Assembly: GCA_028571685.1 (NCBI GenBank)
Contig: CM053142.1
Location: forward strand, 131,122,796-131,186,795
Reading direction: 5' to 3'
From: Heterohyrax brucei
Taxonomy: Eukaryota; Chordata; Mammalia; Hyracoidea; Procaviidae
DNA: 64,000 nt
Shown: positions 33,116 through 43,759 of the stretch, one piece after another
How positions within the stretch are numbered: position 1 is the first letter of the stretch
Layout of the letters: every line of letters starts with the position of its first letter
The notes under the pieces: generated by a model
Told to the model about the DNA's origin: nothing
Seen by the model: the letters and a program-made list of their open reading frames with translations, nothing else
Database searches by the model: none
Translations under genes and position numbers: made by a program

Positions 33116-34357
33116 TTCCAACTCATAAAGACCCTATAGGTGTAAATGTCAGTGGAGACAAAATTCTACTCTTTCAAAATGTTTGGCTAAATTAAGAATG
33201 TGTAGATGACAGTTCAATTGGCACAACAAAATTTATAAAGAAAATGTACTACATTCTACTTTGGTGAGTAGCATCTGGGGTTTTAAAAGCCTATGAGTGG
33301 CCATTTAAGACCTTCGATTGTTCTTACCCCTTCAGGACCAAAGGAGAATGAAGAAAACTAAAGATATAAGGGAAAGATTAGTCCAAAGGACTAGTGGGCC
33401 ACAACTACTGCAGCCTCCACTGGACTGAGCCCAGTACAGTGAGATGGTGCCCAACTACCACCACTGGACGGCTCTGACAGGGACCATAACAGAGAATCCC
33501 AGACAGAGCTCAAGAAAAAAGGTAGTACAAACTCCAAATCACACTCGAACAGCAGAGAAAAAAGGTAGTACATCGTATGTCTAACTCATAATGACCCTTT
33601 CAATGTAAATATTAGTGGAGACAAAAACAATGCTAGCCAAGCCAGCCAAGTGCCATCGAGTTGGATCAAACAATGCTACTCTTTCAAAATGTTTGGCTAA
33701 ATTGAGACTGTGTAGATAACAGCTCAATTGGCACAACAAAGTTTATAAAGAAAGTGTTCTACATTCTACTTTGATGAGTAGCATCTGGAGTTTTAAAAGC
33801 CTGTGAGTGGCCATCTTTGGTGTCTACATCAGACCAGAAGAAATAGATGGTGACTGGACACCATCAAAGGCAGCAGTGATGGGGACCCAATGTAGATTTC
33901 CTGATGTATTATGAGAAAAAGAAGTTTGGAGATCAAGAACTCTTCTAAAAGACCAGAGCTGATGGTCCAACAATCTGGAGGGTCACCCGGGGACATGGCC
34001 CCTAGACTTGCTGCTGGCCAAGACCTGAAACCAGTACTGAGATCAACACTTCAGACAAAGAATGGACTGGACTTAGTGACACAGAATGAGCATGTGGGTG
34101 TGTACTTTATGGTTTCATACACTTATAAGAGGCTATCCTACCAGTTTCTTTCAAGAGGGAAGAAGAGAGGGTGGAGAGGAGGGGACAGGCATTTGTTAAG
34201 AGGATACTAGAAGTAAAGAGTGAAAAGGAGGAGGGTGTTGTCACAGGGTGTGGAGAGCAGACAGGGTTACAGAGAGGCAGGTATGCAACACTGACTTAAC
34301 CTCCAGCTCCAACATTGACATAACACCTTCAGCTCACACTCAAAAGAAAAACGGACT
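33116..34357 (+). repeat. Older L1 3' UTR, upstream part (interrupted by a full-length L1)
   Basis: Non-coding L1 3' UTR of a different subfamily. Landmarks are AGATGGTGCCCAACTACCAC (33441-33460), GAGAATGGAC-type sequence near 34060 and the purine-rich GGTGGAGAGGAGGGGACAGG (34170-34189). It stops at about 34357 in an A-rich run and resumes at 41446 (TGGCCTGAATGACTAG) on the other side of the younger L1. It contains an internal direct duplication (33116-33308 and 33579-33818). Confidence 0.75.
33635..33668 (-). repeat. 34-bp tail-only SINE insertion
   Basis: This short block is the inverted extreme 3' tail of the SINE/RTE (GTGCCATCGAGTTGGATCA at its right end). It is flanked by a 9-bp direct repeat, AACAATGCT (33626-33634 and 33669-33677). 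The duplicated host segment at 33140-33308 lacks it, giving an internal empty-site comparison. Confidence 0.8.
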
Positions 34358-35283
34358 GGGGGTGCAGTCAAGATGGTGGACTAAACACACTTCTCCCTAA
34401 ACTCCTCTGGAGACCAAGAACTGAATTGAGAATTAAACAGAGCCTTTTGGACAACAAGTGAGCCCTAAGACATGGCATAGGGCTGTTAATTTGGATTTCA
34501 TATCACTGAACCAAAAACCTCCTCTCTTTTGCGGACCATCCTCTCAGCGAGTGTGGGCTTGCATGGACCGAAGATAACTCACCATTTTAATTTTTTTTCT
34601 CTGTTTTAGCCGGCAGGTGGAGCTGGTTAAGGGGGACAAGCTTGTGCAAGACGCCATTGTGATCTATTGAGAGGCACAGAAACCAATACAGAAGCCCCAG
34701 CTGGACTTAGTTCCTAAGCTGAAAGGCAGCACCTACCCAGGGGAGAGCATTTTTCTAGCAAAAAAGCAGTATTTTACACAGCATCACCTATAGCCGTGGC
34801 CTGGCAGCAGAGGCTGTGGACTCTGTGCATCTTGGCACATTTTGCCTCTCTGCCTCCACCACAGAGTAGCCTGGACCCAACCAGGCAGCAAGCTTGTGTG
34901 GACAACATCTTATTCCACTAGGAGGCAGACATTCCCATGTGGAAGCCACAGCTGGACCTAATTCCTGGGCTGGGAGGCAGTGCCTACCCAGAGGACAGTG
35001 CTTTTCTTGCAGAAGAGGAGTATTCTACACAGTGTCACCTACAGCCGGGGCCTGACAGCAGAGGCCAGCAGGCCAGTAGCCTTTCTGTATTTTGAGCTAG
35101 TTTATAACATCTGGGGTTTGATAAAGAGGGGCATAGTTTGCCAGCTAGGAAAAGGGACCCATATGCCTGAAAACCTGACTGATTCTGGAAGTTGTCAGAT
35201 ACCTTTTATCTTTCGTTTTAAGATGGCTTAGAGAAACAGCTGCAGTGCATCCTCACAGCATCTCTCACAACCTCTATTAACTC

Positions 35284-36330
35284 ACATGATGCCCAAAGAG
35301 CAACAAACCCTGGAGAAAATCATAACCAAGAAATAACCCATGGCTTCAGAAAGCCCATAAAAGAGAGCACCACAAAACTTTCCAGACAAAGAAACCTTTC
35401 TGAAACTATCAGAAGCTGAATACAAAAGGATTATGTAAACAACCCTCCTAGACCTTACACAAAAGGCGGCAGAGCAAAATGAAAAATTAAGCAAGCTGTT
35501 TGATCTGATGGAACACCAGTACTCTGAAATCCAACAGATCAAGAACAAAATCAAAGACATAGAAACTTCAATTCCAAGCCAAGAAAACAGAATGGAACAA
35601 ATGGAAAATAGACTTTCTGATTTGGAAGACAGAGCTACTGACTCAAGCATTTATGAGGAGAAATCAGAAAAAAGACACAAGAAAAATTAAGAAGCAGTAA
35701 GACGCATGTGGGACTCTATTAAGAGTAACAATCTATGATTAATTGGAGTTCCTGAACAAGGCGAGACACCTGAGAACACAGAGAATATTGTTGCTAAGCT
35801 GCTGACAGAAACTCCCCAGAAATTATGAAAGAAGAAAATATAGATATCCAAAATACGTATCAAACCCCACTCAATATAGATCTCGAAAGAAAGACTCCAA
35901 GACATATTATAATCAAGCTTAACAAAATGAAACATAAGCAGAAACTCTTAAAGGCAGCAAGATTCAAAGCAAAGCTTACATACAGAGGGAAACCCTGTAG
36001 GCTTTCATCGGATTTCTCAGCTGAAACAATGCTGGCACAGAGACAGTGACATGACATATTCAAAGCCTTGAATAAAAAGAACTTCCAACCAAGAATTATA
36101 TATCCTGCAAAAGTGTCTTTCAAATAGGAAAATGAAATTAAGACATTCACAGATAAACAGAAACTCAGAGACTTTGTAAAAACCAAACCAAAGCTACAAG
36201 AAATATTGAAAGAATCTCTTGGCTTAGAAGAACAAAATCACAAACTTTATACTTTAGAAGCAAATACAGGACACATCACCCAGAATCCTACTCAGTTAGC
36301 CAAGCTCCAAACTCAAAGCTATAATAGTGA
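35284..36330 (+). pseudogene. L1 ORF1 remnant (RNA-binding coiled-coil protein)
   Basis: The frame is recognisable from about 35284. The best piece (35508-35690) has the coiled-coil heptad pattern of ORF1p (IKNKIKDIETS, then MEQMENRLSDLEDRA). Downstream fragments resemble the RRM and C-terminal domain (LNKMKHKQKLLKAARFKAKL). At least three in-frame stops occur before the coiled coil ends, and more follow. In active L1s this protein coats the element RNA; here it cannot be made. Confidence 0.8.
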
Positions 36331-36667
36331 GAGAAATAATCCAGTGATCAGATCGTGAAAAATATGATGTCATCATATTAAAAGAGGGATGTAGTAGAGT
36401 CATTGTGGTCCTTCTAGATAGAGAGGAAGTTGATAGAATGGTAGTAATTGAAATTGGGTTTATACATACTTTATTAAGGAGGACCATAGGGGCAGCCATA
36501 AAGCACAATAAAGATGCAACATATCAGATCAAGAAATGTAATGCAGGAGTCTCAACAACCATGAAAGCAACCCTGAAAAAGGTGAAAAATCAACTCACAA
36601 AGAATGCCCCAGAACAGATTAAAAAGAACAACAGAGAAAACATCAACACAAAAATAAATATATCACA

Positions 36668-39600
36668 ATGGCAGCACTGAACACATACCTACCAATAATC
36701 ACATTGAATGCAAATGGACTGAATGGTCCAGTAAAGAGACATCAAGTGACATCTGAGATCAAAAGGCATTACTCATCCGTATGTTGCCTACAAGAAACTC
36801 ACCTTAGAGTTAAAGATACGAACAAACTGAAAATCAGAGGATGGAAGAATGTGTATGAAGCTAATAATGAACAAAGAAAAGCAGGTGTGACAATTCTAAT
36901 CTCAGATAAAATAGATTTTAATGTAAAATCCACGATCATGGGCAAGGAAGGACATTATTGCTGAAAGGTTCAATACACAAACCAGACTTAACAATATTAA
37001 ATATTTATGTACTTAATATTAGAGCACCTAAATACATTGAAGAAACTCTGACTACACTCAAAAATGAGATAGATTACTCCACAATAATAGTAGGAGACTT
37101 TAACACTCTACTCTCAATATTGGACAGATTGTCTAGAAAAAAGCTCAGTAAAGACACAGAAGACTTTATTGCCACAATTAACCAACTAGACCTCATCAAC
37201 ACATACAGAATTTTCTATCCATCAGCGGGCAACTACACTTTCTTCTCCAGTGCACATGGAACATTCTACAAAATAGACCATGTGTTAGGACATAAAGCAA
37301 GTTTCAACAAGATCCATACCACTGAATTAATGCAAAGCATCTTCTCAGATCATAAAGCCTTCACAGTTGAAATCAACAGCAGAAAAAACATAGATAGAAA
37401 GTGGACAACATGTTGTTCAAAAACCCATGGGTTATAGAAGAACTCAAGGATGAAATAAAGAAATTTATGGATTCCAATGAGAATGGAAACACTTCCTACC
37501 AGAACCTATGAAATATAGCCAAAGCAGTCCTCAGAGGTCAGTTTATCTCCATAAGTGCACACATCTGGAAGGAAGCAAGAAAGAAACCAAATCAAAGAAC
37601 TGACTCTACAGCTTGAACAAGTAGAGAGAGAACAACAGAGGAACCCCTCAGGCACCAGAAGAAAACAGATCATAAAGATTAGAGCAGAACTAAGTGAATT
37701 ACAGTTTAGAACAACAATTGAAAAAAAAATGAAAAGACCAAAAGCTGGTTTTTTGAAAAGATCAACAAAATTGACAAATCATTGGCTAAACTTATTAAAG
37801 AAAAACAGGAAAGGAAACAAATAACCCAAATAAGAAATGAGAGGAGAGTTATAACAGATCCAACAGAAATAAAAAATATCATAACAGAATACAATGAAAG
37901 TCTGTACTCTAACAAATTTGCAAACCAAGAGGAAATGGACAAATTCCTTGATTCGTACCACCTACCAAAATTGTCACAAGCTGAAGCAGAACAACTTAAT
38001 AAACACATCACAAAGTAAAAGATTGAAAAAGTCATCTAAAAACTACCAACGAAAAAAAGCTGGGGCCCAGATGGCTTCACAGCAGAATTCCACCAAGCTT
38101 TTAGAGAAGCGTTATCTCCAATACTACTGAGACTATTTTACAGTATAGAAAGAGATGGAATACTCCCAAATCGTTCTATGAAGCCGGCATAACCCTGGTA
38201 CCAGAGCCAGGGAAAGACCCCCAAAAAAGGAGAACTACAGACTGATATCACTCATGAATCAAGATATAAAAAATAAAAATCTTCAACAAAATTCTTTCCA
38301 ATAGAATATAACAACATATCAAAAAACAAACAAACAAACAAACCATCATGACCAAGTTGGATTCATACCTGGGATCCAAGGCTGGTTCACTATCAGAAAA
38401 GCAATTAATGTGATCAACCACATTAATAACACAAAACGCAAGAATCACCTGATTTTGTCTATTGATGCAGAAAAGGCATTTGATAAAGTCTAACACCCAT
38501 TCATGCTAAAAACTCTCAGCAAAATAGGGACAGCCAATTCCTCAATGCAATAAGGGCCATTTATACAAAGCCAACTGCTTATATCATCCTGAATGGAGAG
38601 AGACTGAAAGAGTTTCCCTTGAGAACAGAACTAGACAAGGATGTCCAATCTCACCTCTCCTATTTAACATTGTACTAGAAATTCTAGCCAGAGCAATTAG
38701 ACAAGACCAAGAAATAAAGGGCATCTGCATCAGCAAAGGAGAAGTAAAAATCTCCCTATTTGCAGATTATATCGTTGTGTATGCAGAGAATCCTAAAGAA
38801 TCCATAAGTAAACTACTCAAACCAATAGAAGAGTTCAGCAAAATGTCAGGATACAAGATAAACCTAAGTAAATCAGTAGGATTCCTTTATAACAACAATG
38901 AGATTATTAATGAAGAAATCACCAAATCAATACTATTTACTATAGCCCCTAAGAAGATAAAATACCTAGCTAACCAGAGAAATAACAGACCTTTACAAAC
39001 AGAACTACAAGTCCTTACTACAAGAAACTAAGAGAGACTTACATAAATGGAAAAACCTACCCTGCTCATGGATAGGAAGACTTAACACTGTGAAAATGTC
39101 TATTTTGTCCAAAGCTATCTACTTATATAATGCAATCCCAATACAAATTCCAGTGACATTGTAACAAGATGGAGAAACAAATTACCAGCTTTGCTTGGAA
39201 AGGGAAGAAGCCCCAGATAAGTAAAGCACTACTGAAGAAGAACACACTGGGAGGCCTCTCACTATCTGATTTTAGAAACTATTACACTGCCACAGTGGTC
39301 AAAACAGCCTGGTACTGGTACAAAAAGAGACAGACAGATCAATGGAACAGAACTGAGATCCCAGAGATGACACCATCTGCGTATGAACAGTTGATATTTG
39401 ACAAAGGCCCTAAGACATTAAACTGGGGAAAAAACAATCTCTTCAACAAATGGTACTGGCAAAATTGGATGTCCATCTGCAATAAATTTAAAGAAGACCC
39501 ATATCTTACACTTTATACAAAAACCAATTCAAGCTGGACAAAAGACCTAAATGTCAAATTTAAAATGATAAAGCTCATCCAAGAAAAAGTAGGAACAATG

Positions 39601-40461
39601 GAAGTTTTAATACACAATGTAGACAGACTTCAAAATCTGTCAAACAAACCACAAACAACAGAAAATAGATAAATGGGAACTATTAAGAATCAAACACTTT
39701 TTGCTCATCCAAAGACTTTATTAACAGAATTAAAAGGCCACCTACAGAATGGGAGAAAATATTTGGCAACTATATGTCAGACTGATGCCTGATCTCTATA
39801 ATCTGTAAGGTACTACAAAATATCAATAAGAAAAAGACAAGTCATCCAATTAAGCAATGGGCAAAGGAGATGGTCAGACACTTCTCTATCCAGGGAATCC
39901 AGGCAGCCAAAAAAACACATTCAGACATGCTCATGATCATTAGCTATTAAAGAAATTAAAATCAAAACTACAATGAGATACTATCTCATCCCAACAAAGT
40001 TGGCTATGATCCAAAAAATGCAAAACAACAAATGCTGGAGAGGAGAAATTGGAACTCTCCTACACTGTTGGTGGTATTGCAAAATGGTGCAACCTCTTTG
40101 AAAAGCAATCTGGGGCTTCCTTAGAAAGCTGGATCTTGGTGTACGATTTTGACCCAGTAATTCCACTGCTTGGAAGATATCCTACATAATCCAGGCCATT
40201 CATCTCAACTGATACATGCACTTAAATGTTTATCGCAGCACAGTCCACAATAGCAAACAGACGGAATCAACCCAGATGCCCAACAACAGAGGAATGGATA
40301 GGTAAACTATGGTATATATACTCAATGGAACACTATGCAATGATTAAGAACAATGATGATTTTAGGAAACCTCTCATAACCTGGTTTCAATTGGAGGGCA
40401 TTATGTTAAGTGAAAGTAGTCAGCAACCAAAGGACAAATATTGTATGAGACTCCTACTGTA
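36668..40461 (+). pseudogene. L1 ORF2 remnant (endonuclease-reverse transcriptase)
   Basis: The endonuclease start is clear: MAALNTYLPIITLNANGLNG with the NANGLNG and LQETHL (catalytic Glu) motifs. A stop at 36961 breaks the frame. Reverse-transcriptase pieces follow (AEKAFD near 38469; LSKSVGFLYNNN near 38865). The catalytic FADD box reads FADY at 38758-38769, with the second Asp changed to Tyr. The C-terminal part ends around 40461 with IMLSESSQQPKDKYC. Stops, frameshifts and the damaged catalytic box mean no activity in cis. Family role: target-primed reverse transcription. Confidence 0.88.
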
Positions 40462-40507
40462 AGAACTTAAAAGTAGACTCATGCATAGAAGAAAAGACTC
40501 TTTGATG

Positions 40508-40548
40508 GGTGCAAGGGTAGGGAGAGAGGTAGGGCTAGGGGGGAGGGT
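40508..40548 (+). repeat. G-rich tract in the L1 3' UTR (potential G-quadruplex)
   Basis: Runs of three or more G are spaced by short loops (GGGTAGGGAGAGAGGTAGGG, then GGGGGGAGGG). G-rich tracts at this place are a known feature of mammalian L1 3' UTRs. Confidence 0.6.
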
Positions 40549-41445
40549 TTAGATTAGATAGTTAATAGAAATTTGGTTGGGTCAAATCGGTGACAGCACA
40601 CATTAGAAAGAAGATCAATATTCACTGGACTTCAGTATAACGTGAATACTCCTCCCATTTTAATCCAGTATTACAAGGACAGAGTAGCCGGGGCAGGGGG
40701 CCAGGTACCATGCTCTCAGGGGAAATCAAGGCCAATTGGCACAACTAGCATTTTGCTAAGAGAACCCTCTGCACCCCATATTGGTGAGTACTGTCTGGTG
40801 TCTTCAAAGCTGCCAAGCTGCCGTCTAATGGTACAGCAAATGGTCCCAACTCAGCAGGAATGGATGATCACAAAGGACCAAAACGACGTGGAAAGAGAAC
40901 CCAGAAGACAGAGAGACCCATGTAAGTGGGTGACTACCTTGACTTGTGACCGGAAGAACCAGATGGTGCCCGGCCACCACCAGTGATAGCCATCGAGCTC
41001 ACGAAGCTGAGTCTCACTGGCAACACAAGAATAAAAAGGGGTGCATCCTGAGATCTCCATTAAAAGACTGCAACTGATGGTCCAGGGGCCTTGGAGTTCC
41101 CCTGCCCCTGATGCTGCCCCTGTCCATAAATCATAACGGAGATCAACTCTCGGACAGCAATGGATTGGACTTGGAGACAGAGAGTGACCATACTATGTGT
41201 GCACTTTATGGTTCTATGCATCTATAGGATGTCGTCCTGCTGACCTCATACTGGAGGCATGTGAGAGGGTGGAGAGGAGGGGATAGGAGATTGTTGGGAG
41301 GATAAGACACGGTATGCAGAGAGGAAGGCTGTGCTGTCACCAGGCAGGGGAGCAGTGCGAGCTGCATATAGGTGAGCACGCAAATTTATATGGGAATGTG
41401 TATTTTCATTCAATCATAATAAAAAAAGAAAAAGAAAACAGACTG

Positions 41446-41725
41446 ACTGGCCTGAATGACTAGAGAAACTCCAGGAGTGCGGCCCCCAGACATACTTCTA
41501 GCGCAGTAATGAAGTGACTCCCAAGGTTCACCCTTCAACCAAAGAGTAAATCATGTAACAGGACTAAAGGGGCAAATTAGACCAGGGGCAAGGACTAGAA
41601 GGCAGGGAGAGTGTTGACATGTCCAGGGGGTTGTTAACCAATGTCATAAAGCAATATGTGCACTTACTGTCTAAGAAGCAAGTTCTGTAAACCTTCAACT
41701 ACAGAACAATAAAAATAATGATGTA
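41446..41725 (+). repeat. Older L1 3' UTR, downstream part
   Basis: This continues the element that breaks off at 34357. It ends with TGTAAACCTTCAACTACAGA and ACAATAAAAATAATG, an L1-type polyadenylation signal and A-rich end. Together the two parts make one L1 3' end split by the 7.1-kb insertion. Confidence 0.7.
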
Positions 41726-41813
41726 GGTAAATGATTTTCGACATCAAAATGTTTATATTAAGTGAAAAAGTAGATTATTAAACAGTGTTATATTATAAAT
41801 CCTACTTGTTCCA

Positions 41814-41975
41814 GTTAGCTATTGCTGTATACTGTCACCTGAGAACTGAGTGGCATAAAACAAGATATTAATATCATCTCTTCTGGATCTGTGGGTTAAC
41901 TGGATTCAGCTGGGCGGTTCTTAATGAGGGACTTAGTGGAGTTGTTGTCGGATATAGTTAATGGGGTCATAAAGG
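41814..41975 (-). repeat. ERVL-MaLR (MLT1-like) LTR fragment, minus strand
   Basis: CAGTTAGCTATTGCTGTATA, then GAGTGGCATAAAACAAGA and TTCAGCTGGGCGGTTCTTA are inverted MLT1 landmarks. Confidence 0.65.
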
Positions 41976-42137
41976 AAACCCAAACGTGCTGCCACTGAGT
42001 CAATCTAGCTCATAGTGACCCTACAGGGCAGAGTAGAACTGTCCAAAGGAGTTTCCAAGGGGTATCTGGCAATTTCAAACTGCTTACCTTTTGGTTACTA
42101 GCTGTAACACTTAACAACTATACCACCAGGGTTCACA
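41976..42137 (-). repeat. AfroSINE-type SINE, minus strand
   Basis: Inverted tail CTCATAGTGACCCTACAGGG, body GGAGTTTCCAAGGGGTATC, inverted head CTATACCACCAGGGTTCACA. Confidence 0.85.
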
Positions 42138-42271
42138 GGAGTTCCTCGGTTTCCTCTTTTGCTTATGTCTATTTTCATATCTTTCTATAATAGACATAGA
42201 TTAGATTTATAGTAAGAAAACCAATTACATCTACTTAAAATTTACCGAAACAAGCCTGGCTGAGAATGGAT

Positions 42272-42413
42272 CAAACCAATACCAAACAAACTCAATATTG
42301 TCAATTCCAGCTCATAGTGACCATATAGGGAAGAGCAGAACTGCCCCATAGAGTTTACAAGGAGTGCCTGGTAGATTCGAACTTCCAACCTTTTGGTTAA
42401 CAGATGCAGCATT
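42272..42413 (-). repeat. AfroSINE-type SINE, minus strand
   Basis: Starts in the inverted tail (CAATACCAAACAAACTCAAT, then GCTCATAGTGACCATATAGG) and runs to the inverted B-box region (AACCTTTTGGTTAACAGATG). The head is truncated. Confidence 0.8.
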
Positions 42414-42828
42414 TAATAAGTGAGAAAAGACAGCAGGTAGAAATGGGTTCCCAGTGAAAAGATGATTTCTTTGGGACATGGGCTGGTCACATTTTGAGAC
42501 TGAAACAAACTGACCTCATGTGCTATCTGATGTGATTTAAATAAGAAATACCTGTACAGTATTTCTGTACCTCTCAAGTCTTTAAAACAAATCTTTATCA
42601 TGAGAAAAGAATGAGACAAATCCAAATTAAAAGACATGCTACAAAACTATCTGAATCTTCAAAATATCAATGACTTAGAAGGGAAAAAAAGGTTGAGGTA
42701 CTATTCTAAAAATTGGACATAAAGAGATATGACTCTTAAATGCATGATGGGAGTAATCATAAAGGACATTTGGGGAAATTTCAATATGTTAGTTATGGTG
42801 TTCCACTAATATTAAATATTCTGTGAAG

Positions 42829-43492
42829 GAAACCCTGGTGGCATAGGGGCTAAGTGCTATGTCTAGTAACAAAAAGGTGTCATGGTTTGAATTGTGTCCC
42901 CCCAAAAATGTGTGCAGCCATGTGGCTGGGATATGGTTCCCAGTATCTTGGGACTGTCCTCCATTGTGTGGTTTTGCTAACCTCTATGTTAAAGGATTAG
43001 GGTGGGGCTGTGAATTCCTGCTATGGGGAAGTTTCCCTGGAGTATGGCTGGCCCCACCCTTAATGCTTTTAGCTTGCAAGGAATAAAAGGAAAAACAACC
43101 AAGGACAATTTGAGAACCTCGCTACCATCAAGCAAGCAGCACCGGGAGCAGAGCACGTCCTTCAGACCAGAGGTTCTTGTGTGAGGACGCTCCCTGGACA
43201 ATGACTGATGCAATACCGGACTTTCCTCCAGAGCTGTCAAGGGGAAAGTCTTTCCCTGGAGCGGACACCCTGAATATGGACTTGCAACCCACCGGACTGT
43301 GTAAGAATAAATCTTTCTTTGTTAAAGCCATCCACTCTGTGGTATTTCTGTTAGAGCAGCCCTAGCTGACTAAAACAAAAGGTCAGCAGTTCAAATCTAC
43401 CAGGTGCTCCTTGGAAACTCTATGGAGCAGTTCTACTCTGTACTATGTGGTCACTATGGGTCAGAATCAACTCAGTGGCAGTGGGTTTGGTA
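42829..43492 (+). repeat. AfroSINE-type SINE split by a solo LTR
   Basis: The head GAAACCCTGGTGGCATAGGG runs to 42877. After the LTR the B-box region resumes at 43378 (AAAGGTCAGCAGTTCAAATC) and the tail ends near 43492 (GGCAGTGGGTTTGG). Apart from the insertion the SINE is complete and well preserved. Confidence 0.9.
42878..43377 (+). repeat. Solo LTR (ERVL-MaLR type), 500 bp, inside a SINE
   Basis: It begins TGTCATGGTTTGAATTGTG and ends CTGACTAAAACA, giving TG...CA ends. It is flanked by an exact 5-bp duplication, AAAGG (42873-42877 and 43378-43382). The 3' part carries AAGAATAAATCTTTC, a candidate LTR polyadenylation signal. No internal retroviral sequence is attached, as expected after LTR-LTR recombination. 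Confidence 0.85.
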
Positions 43493-43566
43493 AAGAAATA
43501 CATATATATGTTCTGTGAAGACTTCATTGTGGTTATGTAGAAAGATATCTTGTCCTTGTTTTTATG

Positions 43567-43750
43567 CAAGAGCAGATTATCCAATAAGCAAGGTAAGCAC
43601 GGGCTTACTTATACTTACCTGTTGAAAACAATTCTACATGGGTTTCCCCACACCACATCAAAGTGAAACCCATGGAAACCATTCACTACAAATTGGTAAG
43701 CAATCCCCAAAAGCCCAGGCTTACCTTGTTTCCAGGGTCACCTGCTCCTG
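43567..43750. repeat. 184-bp imperfect palindrome, hairpin-type DNA element
   Basis: The left arm CAAGAGCAGATTATCC...AAGCAAGGTAAGCACGGGCT matches the reverse complement of the right arm (AGCCCAGGCTTACCTTGTTT...CACCTGCTCCTG). The match continues inward (CATGGGTTTCCCC against GTGAAACCCATG). Nearly the whole element can fold back on itself. I do not recognise the family, and no clear target duplication is seen. Confidence 0.6.
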
Positions 43751-43759
43751 TTAGGGATT

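Larger units (their letters stand above)
34358..41430 (+). mobile_element. Full-length but inactive L1 retrotransposon
   Basis: About 7.1 kb with all L1 parts in order. The 5' UTR starts near GTCAAGATGGTGGAC (34367). ORF1 remains lie at about 35284-36330, ORF2 at 36668-40461, a 3' UTR with a G-rich run at about 40508-40548, and an A-rich tail at 41419-41438. The flanks repeat about 15 bp (AAAGAAAAACGGACTG at 34342-34357; AAAGAAAACAGACTG at 41431-41445), read as the target-site duplication with one gap and one mismatch. The insertion lies in an older L1 3' UTR. Multiple stops and frameshifts in both frames show that it is dead. Confidence 0.9.

Noticed and set aside
38321-38342. Regular AAAC repeats as a CRISPR-like or satellite array
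   Set aside because: It is a simple tetranucleotide microsatellite of about five units inside L1 ORF2, and CRISPR arrays do not occur in mammals.
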